Shown here piece after piece: positions 43,616 through 52,346 of a DNA stretch of 64,000 bases. Source of the DNA: Nonomuraea aridisoli (GTDB taxonomy: Bacteria > Actinomycetota > Actinomycetes > Streptosporangiales > Streptosporangiaceae); contig NZ_POUD01000003.1 in NCBI RefSeq assembly GCF_003236395.1, positions 41,437 to 105,436 of the forward strand. The letters run 5' to 3'. Every line of letters begins with the position of its first letter. Positions within the stretch are counted from its first letter, which is position 1. The position numbers and the translations under genes were made by a program. The notes beneath the pieces are model-generated. The model did no database searches, was not told where the DNA came from, and was given only the letters and a program-made list of their open reading frames with translations.

Positions 43616-44020
43616 TCAGGCGAAGAGGTCTTGAGGAACGTTCGCCGCCCGGAAGAGGTGGTCGCGTGAGGCTTCAAGTTCCCGGCGCAGCCGGTCCAGA
43701 TTCACGTCGAGCAGCCGTCCCTTGCATTTGCGGACCTTGCCGGCGACGATCACCGTCTCGACGTTGCCGCGGTCCATCAGCGCGACGACCGCCCCCGGCA
43801 CGCTGTTGAGCGGGGTCACGTTGAGCGCGGTGGCGTCGAGGAGACACGATGTCGGCCTCCTTGCCGGGGGTGAGCGTGCCGGTCCTGCCGCCGAGCCCGA
43901 GATGCTCGGCGCCGTTGACGGTGGCGAAGCGCAGCACGTCGCGGACGGTGAGGAGCTCCGGCGTGCCCTTGGCCGGTGTCGGCCATTCGTCGGGCGGGGA
44001 GAAGTCGCCCTGTTCCAGGG
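43616..44020 (-). pseudogene. Amidohydrolase, C-terminal fragment with frameshift
   Basis: About 130 C-terminal codons of an amidohydrolase. In one frame: GDFSPPDEWPTPAKGTPELL, RDVLRFATVNGAEHLGLG and GTLTPGKEADIV; in another: LLDATALNVTPLNSVPGAVV to MDRGNVETVIVAGKVRKCKG and the stop. One extra base near 43844 separates them. The metal-binding N-terminal two thirds are missing; the 5' break is near 44020, where a MarR fragment on the other strand begins. Confidence 0.72.
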
Positions 44021-44026
44021 CGGCGC

Positions 44027-44125
44027 CTGTTCGTCGACCGTCTCACCCCCGAAGAGCTCGACCGGTTCGCCGACATCGCCACCAAGATCCTCGATGGCCT
44101 CCAGGCGGAGCAGCCGGCCACCTGA
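44027..44125 (+). pseudogene. MarR-type regulator, C-terminal fragment
   Basis: About 32 codons, LFVDRLTPEELDRFADIATK and on to a stop, resemble the last helix of MarR regulators, where a 'LTPEEL..' helix closes the dimer interface. Nothing of the DNA-binding part remains. The assignment rests on a short match. Confidence 0.4.
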
Positions 44126-44225
44126 CGCGTCGGGACGAGGGTGGGAGTGCCAGGGCTACCCGGCCGGTGTCGGCCGTTCGTACGGTTGAGTCATCAGGTC
44201 CTGTCGAAACCGGAAGGACTTACTC

Positions 44226-45068
44226 ATGACCGCCAACAGGCTCGGGGAATTCCTCCGCGCACGCCGCGCCGCGGCCGACCCCGCGGACCACGGGCTGCCC
44301 ACGGGTCAGCGCCGCACACCTGGGCTGCGCCGCGAAGAGGTGGCCATGCTGGCCGGCGTGTCCACCGACTACTACATCCGGCTGGAGCAGGGTCGTGACA
44401 AGCACCCCTCGCCGCAGGTCGTCGAAGCCCTCGCCGGGGCGCTCCGCCTGAGCGCGGACGCCACCGACCACCTCCGTACGCTGGCCGGCCCGGTGCAGCC
44501 GCGCCGACGGGCCACGCGCACGGAGTACGCCGACGCCGGCCTGATCCGCCTCATGGACGGCTGGCACACCACCCCGGCGCTCATCTTCGACCGCTATCTC
44601 AACCAGCTGGCCGCCAACCCCCTGGGCGAGGCGTTGTTCGACTGGATGGGCGAGGAGACGAACGTGATCACCTCGGTCTTCCTGCTGCCCGCGGCCCGGA
44701 CCTTCTACCGCGACTGGGAGCTCACCGCCGAGAACTGCGTGGCCGCGCTGCGCGCCACCGCCGGCGATGATCTGGACGACCCCGCCCTGCGCGCCCTGGT
44801 CGGCGAGCTGTCGCTGAAGAGCGCGGACTTCGCCCGCCTGTGGGCGCGCCACGACGTGCGCGGCAAGACCACGGAGATCAAGCGCTTCCACCACCATCTC
44901 GTCGGTGACCTGGAGCTGAGCTACCAGTCGCTGACCGTCAACTCCAGCCCCGGCCAGCAACTGCTCGTCTACCAGGCCGAGCCGGGCAGCCCCTCGGCCG
45001 ACGCCCTGGCCATGCTGGGCAGCTACCGGCTCCCCGCCGCCCGCACCGCGGAAGAGCGGCAGGGATGA
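44226..45068 (+). CDS. XRE-type helix-turn-helix regulator, MmyB-like (copy 2)
   Basis: A 280-residue homologue of the regulator at 41861: HTH LGEFLRARR to RREEVAMLAGVSTDYYIRLEQGR, then an MmyB-like sensor domain (TPALIFDRYLNQLAANPLGEA; PGQQLLVYQAEPGSPSADALAML). GGAAGGA lies 8 bases before the ATG. The stop overlaps the start of the lipoprotein gene by 4 bp, so the two are co-expressed. Confidence 0.92.
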   Translation: MTANRLGEFLRARRAAADPADHGLPTGQRRTPGLRREEVAMLAGVSTDYYIRLEQGRDKHPSPQVVEALAGALRLSADATDHLRTLAGPVQPRRRATRTEYADAGLIRLMDGWHTTPALIFDRYLNQLAANPLGEALFDWMGEETNVITSVFLLPAARTFYRDWELTAENCVAALRATAGDDLDDPALRALVGELSLKSADFARLWARHDVRGKTTEIKRFHHHLVGDLELSYQSLTVNSSPGQQLLVYQAEPGSPSADALAMLGSYRLPAARTAEERQG

Positions 45069-45433
45069 GGGCCGTCCTCTCGGCCACGCTGGCCGCCGCT
45101 TCAGCCCTCGTCCTCGCCGCCTGCGCCGCCCAGCAGGAGGCACCCCGTACCGCCATCACCGTTCAGGAGCCTTCCATGACGCCCACCAGCCGGACCGCCC
45201 ACCCGTACGTGGGCATGTGGGTCACCGCCGACGGCCACATCCGCCAGGAGCTGACCGCCGACGGCCGCTACGACGAGGCGCGCGGCTCCCGCCAGAGCGC
45301 CTACACCGGCCGGTACACCGTCACCGGCAACAAGATCGACTACGTGGACGACACCGGTTTCACCGCCGACGGCGTCTTCGTCGACGCCGACACGCTGCAC
45401 CACGGCGGCATGATCTTCTACCGCGAGCGCTGA
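45065..45433 (+). CDS. Atu4866-family lipoprotein
   Basis: A 122-residue lipoprotein: hydrophobic signal and lipobox LAAC near residue 19, a short linker, then an Atu4866-type domain (YVGMWVTADGHIRQELTADG; YTGRYTVTGNKIDYVDDTG; HHGGMIFYRER). The domain forms a small lipocalin-like barrel; most homologues lack a signal and follow a regulator or reductase gene. It overlaps the XRE gene by 4 bp. An in-frame ATG after the signal (45177) could give the shorter usual form. Confidence 0.85.
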   Translation: MRAVLSATLAAASALVLAACAAQQEAPRTAITVQEPSMTPTSRTAHPYVGMWVTADGHIRQELTADGRYDEARGSRQSAYTGRYTVTGNKIDYVDDTGFTADGVFVDADTLHHGGMIFYRER

Positions 45434-45454
45434 CTAACCCGGGCCGCCCGGACA

Positions 45455-46040
45455 GCGCCGCGAGGATCTTGTCCTGGGTGATCGGCAGGTCGCGGATGCG
45501 CCGGCCGATGGCGTGGTGGACGGCGTTCCCGATGGCCGCGGTCAGCCGGGTCGAGGGCACCTCGCCGAATCCGCGCGCCCCCAGCGCGTCGCTGGAGGGG
45601 TCCGGACGGTCGATGATGGAGAAGTCCATGTCCGGCACGTCGGCGTTGGCCGGCAGCAGGTAGCCCGACAGGTTCGGCGTGACGATCCGCCCCAGATGAG
45701 GATCGACCAGGGCGTGCTCGGTGAGCGCGATCCCCATGCACCAGATGGCCCCGCCGATTGCCTGGCTGCGCGCGGTCTTGGGGTTGAGCACCCGGCCGGG
45801 GTCGAAGACCCCGACGACCCGGCGTACGGTGACCCGCCCGACGCCGGGGTGGACGTGGACCTCGACGAAGAAGGCGCCGACCGAGTAGCGCATCGGCGTC
45901 TGCTCCGGCGGCTGGACGGTGACCTCGATCGGCTCGCCGTGGCGGCGCATCACCTCGCGGAAGCTGATCCGCCGCGCGCGCCGCTCGGTGTCGAACAGGT
46001 GACCGTCCCCGACGCCGATCCGGCCGCCGCCGAAACGCAC
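45455..46040 (-). pseudogene. Molybdenum hydroxylase large subunit, C-terminal fragment
   Basis: About 190 residues matching the end of a xanthine dehydrogenase-family large subunit: VGVFDPGRVLNPKTARSQAI, GGAIWCMGIALTEHALVD, and GARGFGEVPSTRLTAAIGNA (catalytic Glu kept), then RIRDLPITQDKIL. The first about 550 residues are missing and the natural stop is lost, the frame running on into the lipoprotein gene antisense. It is a degraded paralogue of the intact subunit at 23606. Confidence 0.82.
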
Positions 46041-46076
46041 CTCAGAGCGACCTGCTGAAAGAACGGAGTCCGATCG

Positions 46077-46380
46077 TTGGCATCAGGCGTGTCGGGCCAC
46101 GACCAGAAAGGGCAGGCGGTGTTCGTCTCTGACGATCAGGTCGAGCCGACCACCGTCCAGCTGTTCACCTCGAGCTATCACGAGTTATGGCGGGCCGACG
46201 CTCCACCGGCGTTTCCCGATGAGGGCGCCAACGGCCCCAGGACCATGTTCTTCCCGCCGCTGGGCGGTTACCGATTCTTCGTCATGACCGAGCCGCCCGG
46301 CGATCACAGCGCGTCCGGTGACGTCGACGTCGAGGCGGGGCTGCGCGAGATGGAGGAGAAACTGCCCGGCATCACCCGCC
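46077..46380 (+). pseudogene. Cupin-type protein, N-terminal fragment
   Basis: About 100 codons matching the first part of a bacterial cupin family protein: GHDQKGQAVFVSDDQVEPTT, LWRADAPPAFPDEG, FFPPLGGYRFFVMTEPPG and a DVEAGLREMEEKLPGI segment. The cupin barrel that should follow is replaced by a sigma-factor fragment on the other strand at about 46390. The start codon region is also uncertain (TTG 46077). Confidence 0.6.
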
Positions 46381-46391
46381 TGAGCCGTCCG

Positions 46392-46530
46392 CTACGAGGG
46401 GTTCGTGCCCGGCGATGCCCAGGGCCGGAGTTTGTCGGGGTTGCGAACCGCCCAGACGTGCTTGATCCGGTCGTCCGCGACGTCGAACGCCACCACCATC
46501 ACGGTGACGCCGTCCCGCCGGACGGACACT
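46392..46530 (-). pseudogene. SigJ-type (ECF41) sigma factor, C-terminal fragment
   Basis: About 45 codons, RRDGVTVMVVAFDVADDRIK then HVWAVRNPDKLRPW and a stop, match the end of the SnoaL-like extension of ECF41/SigJ sigma factors. The sigma regions 2 and 4 are absent. Interesting because ECF41-like promoters occur at 28-31 kb. Confidence 0.65.
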
Positions 46531-46789
46531 GCACAGCGCCGCGGCGTACGGGGTCTTCACCGTGGCGGTGTTGCACCTGGTCACCGCGGTCCTGGTGTGG
46601 CGCCCGGGCGGCGGCTCGCCCGCGCCCATCCGGTACGCGGCCGTGTTCATGGGGCTCACGCTGGCGCAGATCGCCCTCGGCATCGCGCACCTGACGGTGC
46701 TGCACGTGCCGTTGGGCGTGCTGATGTTCGGCATGAGCCTGCTTCGGCTCAGCCAGGTGCGCAAGGGGGCCGCCCTGCCGGTGCGGTGA
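46530..46789 (+). pseudogene. Small membrane protein, probably 5' truncated
   Basis: Frame open from within the adjoining fragment: LHSAAAYGVFTVAVLHLVTA then VFMGLTLAQIALGIAHL and HVPLGVLMFGMSLLRL give two or three hydrophobic helices with conserved-looking His residues. It resembles the second half of small four-helix membrane proteins. The start appears lost at the junction near 46530; a GTG at 46562 could still initiate a 75-residue product. Confidence 0.4.
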
Positions 46790-46813
46790 CGGGCAGGGCG
46801 GCTCGGTCGTCGG

Positions 46814-47446
46814 TCAGCAGGAGCCGAGCATGCTGTTCAGCGCCGACTTCTCGGCGCTGTCCACGGTGAGGCCCCAGGTGTACTTGACCTGGATCCACGC
46901 GCGGGCGTAGGTGCAGCGGAAGGACGTCACGGGAGGCTTCCACTGGGCGGGGTCCTGGTCGCCCTTGGACTGGTTGACGTTGTCGGTGACGGCCCACAGC
47001 TGCGGGCCGTTGAGGTCGTTGGCGAAGGACTGCCGGCGGGAGGTGGACCAGTTCCACGCGCCGGAGGCCCAGGCCTCGGCGAGCGGCACCATGTGGTCGA
47101 TGTCGACGTCGGAGGCGGCGGTCCAGGTGGCGCCGTCGTACGGGGAGTGCCAGCGGCCGGAGGTGGCGGCGCAGGAGGAGTTGGTCACGACGTTGCTGCC
47201 GTCCCGCTTGAGCACCTGCTCGCGCGTGTCACAGGCGCCGGTGATGGTGATCCAGTGCGGGAACAGGTCGCGGTTGTAGGTGGAGGCGTGCGACTCGGCG
47301 GCGACGGTCAGGGCGGCCAGCCGCGAGGCGGCGGTGCTCGCCGAGGGGATGCCGGGCGGGGCGGCGGAGGCCGGCCCGGCGGTGGTGATCGCGGCGAGGG
47401 CGAAGGCGGAGAGGGTGGCGGAGAGGACAGACACGACTCGGCGCAT
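46814..47446 (-). CDS. Secreted HNH-type nuclease (DUF1524)
   Basis: A 210-residue exported protein. A signal peptide (about 1-28, ending AGPASA) precedes a DUF1524/HNH domain: WTAASDVDIDHMVPLAEAWAS holds the catalytic His, and FANDLNGPQLWAVTDNVNQSKGDQDP the conserved Asn and Lys residues; Cys pairs (GACDTREQVL, NSSCAATSGRW) may form disulphides. Such secreted nucleases are common in actinomycetes and may scavenge nucleic acid. ATG 47446 is chosen to match the signal peptide. Confidence 0.9.
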   Translation of the reverse strand: MRRVVSVLSATLSAFALAAITTAGPASAAPPGIPSASTAASRLAALTVAAESHASTYNRDLFPHWITITGACDTREQVLKRDGSNVVTNSSCAATSGRWHSPYDGATWTAASDVDIDHMVPLAEAWASGAWNWSTSRRQSFANDLNGPQLWAVTDNVNQSKGDQDPAQWKPPVTSFRCTYARAWIQVKYTWGLTVDSAEKSALNSMLGSC

Positions 47447-47971
47447 GGCCTGCGAGTCCCTTTCTGGCCGGTGTCCTCGGCCAGGGAGGGGTGATCCTGG
47501 TCGGGGCGAGGAAACGGCCAAAGGGGATGTTCGCCGAGCTTTCTGGCGATCTAGTGAAGATCACGTTTACCTCTTGTAAGGCGTAAATGTCGGGAAAAAG
47601 TGCCACCCGAAAGCCGGTGCAGGAGGGCCGAGGGCGGTCCGCGCCCCGACGTCGACCCGGTGAAGGCCTCGGCGCCGCCGGTGTGGCCGTCGACCTTCTC
47701 GAGGTTCTCCGACTCGCGCGCCCAGGGGGGATGAGACGTCGCATCGGTGTCGGGCTCCCATCGTGAGGGTGCGGAACCCGTCAACGATCATTGCCAGGGG
47801 TGCCGATGGGACGAAATGGGATACATCACCACATGAACGTTTGCCCTCGGTCGGGCGCCGGCCGGTTGAGCAGCCTGGGCACAAAGGCTCGGTCTAGGAA
47901 GCGTCATCGCAGGTCATGCGTGACTATGCTGGCGAAATTGGGGTCATTCGCACACGAGATGGGTGGAGGTC
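47447..47971. other. Gap without a recognisable gene
   Basis: About 525 bases between the nuclease and the GAF/SpoIIE phosphatase gene, transcribed apart. It must hold both promoters. The stretch 47550-47600 (AAGATCACG, TTGTAAGG, GTAAATG) is AT-richer than its surroundings. Frames crossing it show no family-like sequence. Confidence 0.5.
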
Positions 47972-49999
47972 ATGGCCGCAATGGGCACCATCCTGGGCTC
48001 GGCGACGAAGAGCCCCCCGGCGATCGTCGTGATCGACCTCGAGGGCACCGTGATCGGGTGGACGCGATCCGCGGAGGAGCTCACCGGTTACGCCGCCGCC
48101 GACATCCTGGGCCGGTCGGGGCGGGTGCTGCTGCTGCCCGGCGACACCCGCCTGTGGACGGGCCGGCTCGGTGACCAGGAGCGCTGGCACGGCCTGGCGG
48201 AGCTGCGGCACCGCGACGGCAGCCGGCTGCTCGTCCGCGTCGAGGGCGCCCGGCTGGAGACCACGCGGGACGCGTGGCTGCTGTCGGCCACGCCGGCCGC
48301 CGAGGACCTGTCCGGCAGGACGGGCTCGCTGCTGGAGTCGCTCATCGACCACTTCCCCGTGGCGATGGCCATCTGGGACCGCGACCTGCGCTGCGTCTGG
48401 CACAACGCCGAGGCCGAGAAGCTCAGCGAGGGCTGGCCCTACTACCGCATCGGCCGCTCGCTGGCCGACCCCGTCCCGGGGGTGGACACCGGGGGTCTCC
48501 AGGACGTCATGCGCAGGGTGCTCGCCGACGGCGAGCCCGTCATCGACCGCGAGTCGCGCTGGACCGCGGCCGACCAGAGCGAGGAACGTCCGCTGTCGTC
48601 CTCCATGTACCGGCTGGAAGGTGTGGACGGCCGGCCGCTGGGCGTGTGCACGCTGGTGCTCGACCTCAGCAACAGCCGCGCCCACGACCGCCTGGCCCTG
48701 CTGCGCGAGGCCAGCCTCAGGATCGGCAGCACGCTCGACGTGCGCAAGACCGCGCAGGAGCTGGCGGACCTGGCCGTGCCGGTGCTGGCCGACTTCGTCG
48801 CCGTGGACCTGGGCGAGGCGGTGCTGCCCGACACCGAGCCGCTGCAGCGACCGGCCACCACGCAGACGGGGATCCCCGTCTTCCGCCGGGCCGGGGTGGC
48901 GTCGGTGCACGAAGGGACCCCGGAGTCCGTCTTCGCGCTGGACGAGGCGGTGTTCGTGTCACCGTCGTCGCCGTACTCGAAGGTCCTGGCCTCGGGCGAG
49001 CCGCATTTCGAGGCCAGGCTCGACACCTCGCCCGGCACGTGGCTGGACGAGGACCCCGCCCGGGCCGCGGTGATCCGCACGACGGGCATGCACTCGCTGC
49101 TCGTCGTCCCGATCAAGGCACACGGCGACATCCTGGGCGTCACGGTGTTCTACCGTCACGTCAACCTGGTGCCGTTCGGCAGGGACGACCTGGTGCTCGC
49201 CGAGGAGCTGGTCGCCAGGGCGGCGCTGCGGCTGGACAACGCCCGCCAGTACACCCGCGAGCGCAACGCCGCGCTCGCCCTGCAGCGCAACCTGCTGCCG
49301 CGCCGGCTGACCGGGGGCGGCGCGGTCGACGTGGCCTCCCGCTACCTGCCCTCCGACCTGTACGAGGGGGTCGGCGGCGACTGGTTCGACACGATCCCGA
49401 TGCCTGACGGCCGGATCGTGCTGGTCGTGGGCGACGTGACCGGGCACGGCATCTACGCCGCCGCCAGCATGGGCCGCATGCGGACGGCCGTGCGCATGCT
49501 GACGTACGAGGGGCTGCCCCCGCACGAGCTGCTGGCGCACCTCGACCGCCACGTCGTCCGGCTGGCCGAGGACGAGGACGAGGACGAGTGCGACTCGCCG
49601 ACCGACTGCATGGGCGCCACCTGCCTGTACGTGCTCTACGACCCGGCCACCCGCAGCTGCGTCATGGCCGCCGCCGGGCACCCGCCGCCCGCGCTCCTGC
49701 ACCCGTCGGGCGAGGTGAGCTTTCCCAGCCTGCCCAGCGGCACCCCGATCGGCGTCGGACTGGGTTCCTTCGAGTCCCTGGAGCTGAAGCTGGACCGGGG
49801 CACCGTGCTGGCCCTCTACACCGACGGCCTGATCGAGACCCGCGGGAGCGACCTGGAGGCGGGCATGCGGCGGCTCGGGGCCGCGCTCGCCCGCGCCCCA
49901 CAGCCGCTGGACGACCTGTGCGCCTCGCTGATCGACTCGATCGTGGGCGACACCCCCGCCGAGGACGACATCGCCCTGCTGGTGGCCCGGACCCGCTGA
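47972..49999 (+). CDS. PAS/GAF-containing SpoIIE-type serine phosphatase (second copy)
   Basis: About 675 residues. A PAS domain (about 15-105; IVVIDLEGTVIGWTRSAEEL) and a second PAS-like region (about 118-230; AMAIWDRDLRCVWHNAEAEK) precede a GAF domain (about 235-430) and a PP2C/SpoIIE phosphatase with EGVGGDWFDTI, VVGDVTGHGIYAA, AAAGHPPPAL, LYTDGLIE and EDDIALL. An acidic insert (EDEDEDECD) lies in the phosphatase domain. Of the three in-frame starts (47963, 47972, 47981) I chose the ATG at 47972. Function in partner-switching signalling is likely; no partner gene is adjacent. Confidence 0.88.
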   Translation: MAAMGTILGSATKSPPAIVVIDLEGTVIGWTRSAEELTGYAAADILGRSGRVLLLPGDTRLWTGRLGDQERWHGLAELRHRDGSRLLVRVEGARLETTRDAWLLSATPAAEDLSGRTGSLLESLIDHFPVAMAIWDRDLRCVWHNAEAEKLSEGWPYYRIGRSLADPVPGVDTGGLQDVMRRVLADGEPVIDRESRWTAADQSEERPLSSSMYRLEGVDGRPLGVCTLVLDLSNSRAHDRLALLREASLRIGSTLDVRKTAQELADLAVPVLADFVAVDLGEAVLPDTEPLQRPATTQTGIPVFRRAGVASVHEGTPESVFALDEAVFVSPSSPYSKVLASGEPHFEARLDTSPGTWLDEDPARAAVIRTTGMHSLLVVPIKAHGDILGVTVFYRHVNLVPFGRDDLVLAEELVARAALRLDNARQYTRERNAALALQRNLLPRRLTGGGAVDVASRYLPSDLYEGVGGDWFDTIPMPDGRIVLVVGDVTGHGIYAAASMGRMRTAVRMLTYEGLPPHELLAHLDRHVVRLAEDEDEDECDSPTDCMGATCLYVLYDPATRSCVMAAAGHPPPALLHPSGEVSFPSLPSGTPIGVGLGSFESLELKLDRGTVLALYTDGLIETRGSDLEAGMRRLGAALARAPQPLDDLCASLIDSIVGDTPAEDDIALLVARTR

Positions 50000-50015
50000 C
50001 GGGGCCCGGGCGCGG

Positions 50016-50583
50016 TCACAAGCGGTCGGCGTCGATGACGGCCCTGGCGAACGCCTCCGGAGCCTCCTGCGGGACGTTGTGGCCGACTCCCTGGAGCGTC
50101 CTGTGCTCGTACGCCCCCGTGAAACGGTCGCGGTAGGAGGCGCCGCCGCCGGCGGGGGTGAACGGATCGAGCTCGGCGTCGAGGGTGATCGTGGGAACGG
50201 CGATCCGCGGCGCCGCGGCCAGCCGCCGCTCGACGGCGTCGTAGCGGGGCTCGCCCTTCGCCAGACTCAGCCGCCAGCGGTAGTTGTGGATGACGATGGG
50301 CACCCAGTCGGGGTTGGTGAACGCCGCCGCGGTGCGCTCGAACGTCGCGTCGTCGAAGTCCCACGTCGGCGAGACGTTCTTCCACAGGAGCCGGACGAAC
50401 GCGTCGCGGTGCCGTTCGAGGCCGAGCCGGCCCCTTTCGGTGGCGAAGTAGTACTGGTACCACCAGGCGTGCTCGGCCGCCGGCGGCAGCGGCTCCCTGC
50501 TGGCCTCCAGGTCGGTGATCAGATAGCCGCTCACCGAGACGAGGGCCTTGCAGCGCTCGGGCCAGAGGGCGGCCACGATGTCG
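50016..50583 (-). pseudogene. Alpha/beta hydrolase, N-terminally truncated
   Basis: About 188 residues of an alpha/beta hydrolase (epoxide hydrolase or haloalkane-dehalogenase-like): AADIVAALWPERCKALVSVS just after the lost nucleophile elbow, a cap region (WKNVSPTWDFDDATFERTAA), and the C-terminal ITLDAELDPFTP with GVGHNVPQEAPEAFA carrying acid and His. The nucleophile and oxyanion parts are missing. The break at about 50584 coincides with the start of a divergent LuxR pseudogene. Confidence 0.75.
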
Positions 50584-51797
50584 GCTGCGATCGAGCGGCT
50601 GGGGGTGGAGCCGGACGCCGTCGCGCCCGCGGAGGCCGTCGGGCTCGTCGAGATCGGCACGCGCGTGCGGTTCCGGCATCCGCTGGTGCGCTCGGCCGCG
50701 TGGCGGTCGGCCGAGGCGGCCCGAGCTGCGCGAGGTGCACCGCGCGCTCGCCGAGGTGACCGACCCGCGCCAGGACCCCGACCGTCGCGCCTGGCACCGC
50801 GCGCACGCCGCGGTCGGACCGGACGAGGACGTCGCGAACGAACTCGAGCGCTCGGCCGATCGGGCGCTGGCGCGCGGCGGCCGAGCGGCGGCGGCCTTCC
50901 TCGAACGCGCCACCGAGCTGACCGCGGACCCGGGACGACGGGCGGCGCTGGCGCTGGCCGCCGCGCACGCCCGGTTCGCCGCCGGCGCCCCCGCCCTGGT
51001 GCCCGACCTCCTGGCCGCCGCCGAGCTGGGCCCGCTCGACGTGCTGCAGCGGGCCGACGTCGAGCGCCTGCGGGCCCAGGTCGCCTTCGCGCTCAACCCC
51101 GGACGCACGGCGGGCCCGCCGCTGCTCGCGGCCGCCCGCCGGCTCGAGACACTCGACCCCGACGCGGCGCGGGTGACGTATCTGTCGGCGCTCGGCGCGG
51201 CCGTGCACAGCGGCCGGCTCGGCGGAGACGACCTGCCGCGGGCGGCGGAGGCGGCCCGGGCCGTCCCGGCCGGCGACTCCACGGCCGGGCTCCTGCTGGC
51301 CAGGCACGGACTGGGCCCTCGGCGCGCAGGCCGTCGCCGACGCGCTGGCAGGACCGGCGGAACAGGCCGAGGAGCGCTACCGCGAGGCCGTCGAACGGTT
51401 GTCCGCCACCCGGATGCGGGTGCAACTAGCCCGGGCCCGCCTGCTCTACGGCGAGTGGCTGCGCCGGGAGAACCGCCGTGCCGACGCCCGCGCCGAGCTG
51501 CGCGCCGCCCACGACGCGTTCACCGCCATGGGCGCCGAGGGCTTCGCCGAACGGGCGGGCCGGGAGCTGGCCGCCACCGGCGAGACCGTCCGCAGACGCA
51601 CTCCGGACGCGCGCCAGGAGCTCACCGCGCAGGAGGCGCAGATCGCCCGCCTGGCCATGGCGGGCCGGACCAATCCCGAGATCGGCGCCGTGCTGTTCCT
51701 CAGCCCGCGAACGGTCGAATGGCATCTGCGCAAGGTCTTCATCAAGCTGGGCATCGGATCACGCCGCGAGCTCGCCGCGGCGCTGCGCGACCAGTGA
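50584..51797 (+). pseudogene. LuxR-family (LAL type) regulator, fragmented
   Basis: Three frames give one decayed regulator. About 50594-50715: EAVGLVEIGTRVRFRHPLVR, the usual end of the AAA module. From 50722: LREVHRALAEVTD, RRAWHRAHAAVGPDEDVANE and helical repeats to about 51310. From 51312: WALGAQAVADALAG through LLYGEWLRRENRRADAR to the HTH (ELTAQEAQIARLAMAGRTN, VEWHLRKVFIKLG). The P-loop part is missing, a frameshift lies near 50718, and an internal deletion plus frame change near 51310. The last piece alone could make a 132-residue HTH protein. Confidence 0.78.
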
Positions 51798-51804
51798 CCC
51801 CCGG

Positions 51805-51837
51805 GGCTCGGCCCAGGGTGTCTCCCTGGGGCGAGCC
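51805..51837 (+). terminator. Hairpin after the LuxR pseudogene
   Basis: A 14-base inverted repeat (51805-51818 with 51824-51837), perfect apart from one mismatch, with a TGTCT loop, begins 8 bases after the stop codon. Confidence 0.6.
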
Positions 51838-51902
51838 GCCGCCTCGGCGGCGATCGTGGAAGCCGGATGCCGCCCGGCATCCGACAACGCCGAGGAGCGG
51901 AC

Positions 51903-52342
51903 ATGGTGGACGACAAGCTTGAGGTGATCGTCCTGCCGGTCGCGGACGTCGACAGGGCCAAGGACTTCTACACGAGGATCGGCTTCCGGGAGGACCTCGA
52001 CTACGCGGACGGCACCGGCTTCCGGGTCGTGCACTTCACCCCGCCGGGCTCCCAGTGCTCGATCATCGTCGGCGCCGGGATCAGCACGGCCGAGCCGGGC
52101 TCCGCCTGCACCTCATCGTGGACGACATCGAGGAGGCCAGGGCCGACCTGGTGGGCCGCGGTGTCGAGGTGAGCGAGATCTTCCACGACGAGGGCGGCGT
52201 CTTCCACCACGCGGGGACCGAGAAGCGGGTGCCGGGCCTCTACCCCGGGCGGCGCTCGTACGGCTCCTTCGCCTCGTTCAGCGACCCCGACGGCAACGGC
52301 TTCGTCCTGCAGGAGGTGACCGAGCGTCTTCCCGGCCGGTGA
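51903..52342 (+). pseudogene. Glyoxalase/VOC-fold protein with frameshift
   Basis: Frame one (from ATG 51903) gives KLEVIVLPVADVDRAKDFYT, GTGFRVVHFTPPGSQCSIIV and AEPGS; another frame (from about 52103) gives LRLHLIVDDIEEARADLVGR, the RVPGLYPGRRSYGSFASFSD segment and GNGFVLQEVTERLPG. Together they make a complete 146-residue VOC protein, but the length is not a multiple of three: bases are missing or added near 52098-52105. A sequencing error is possible. GAGGAGCGGAC precedes the start. Confidence 0.75.
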
Positions 52343-52346
52343 GCTC

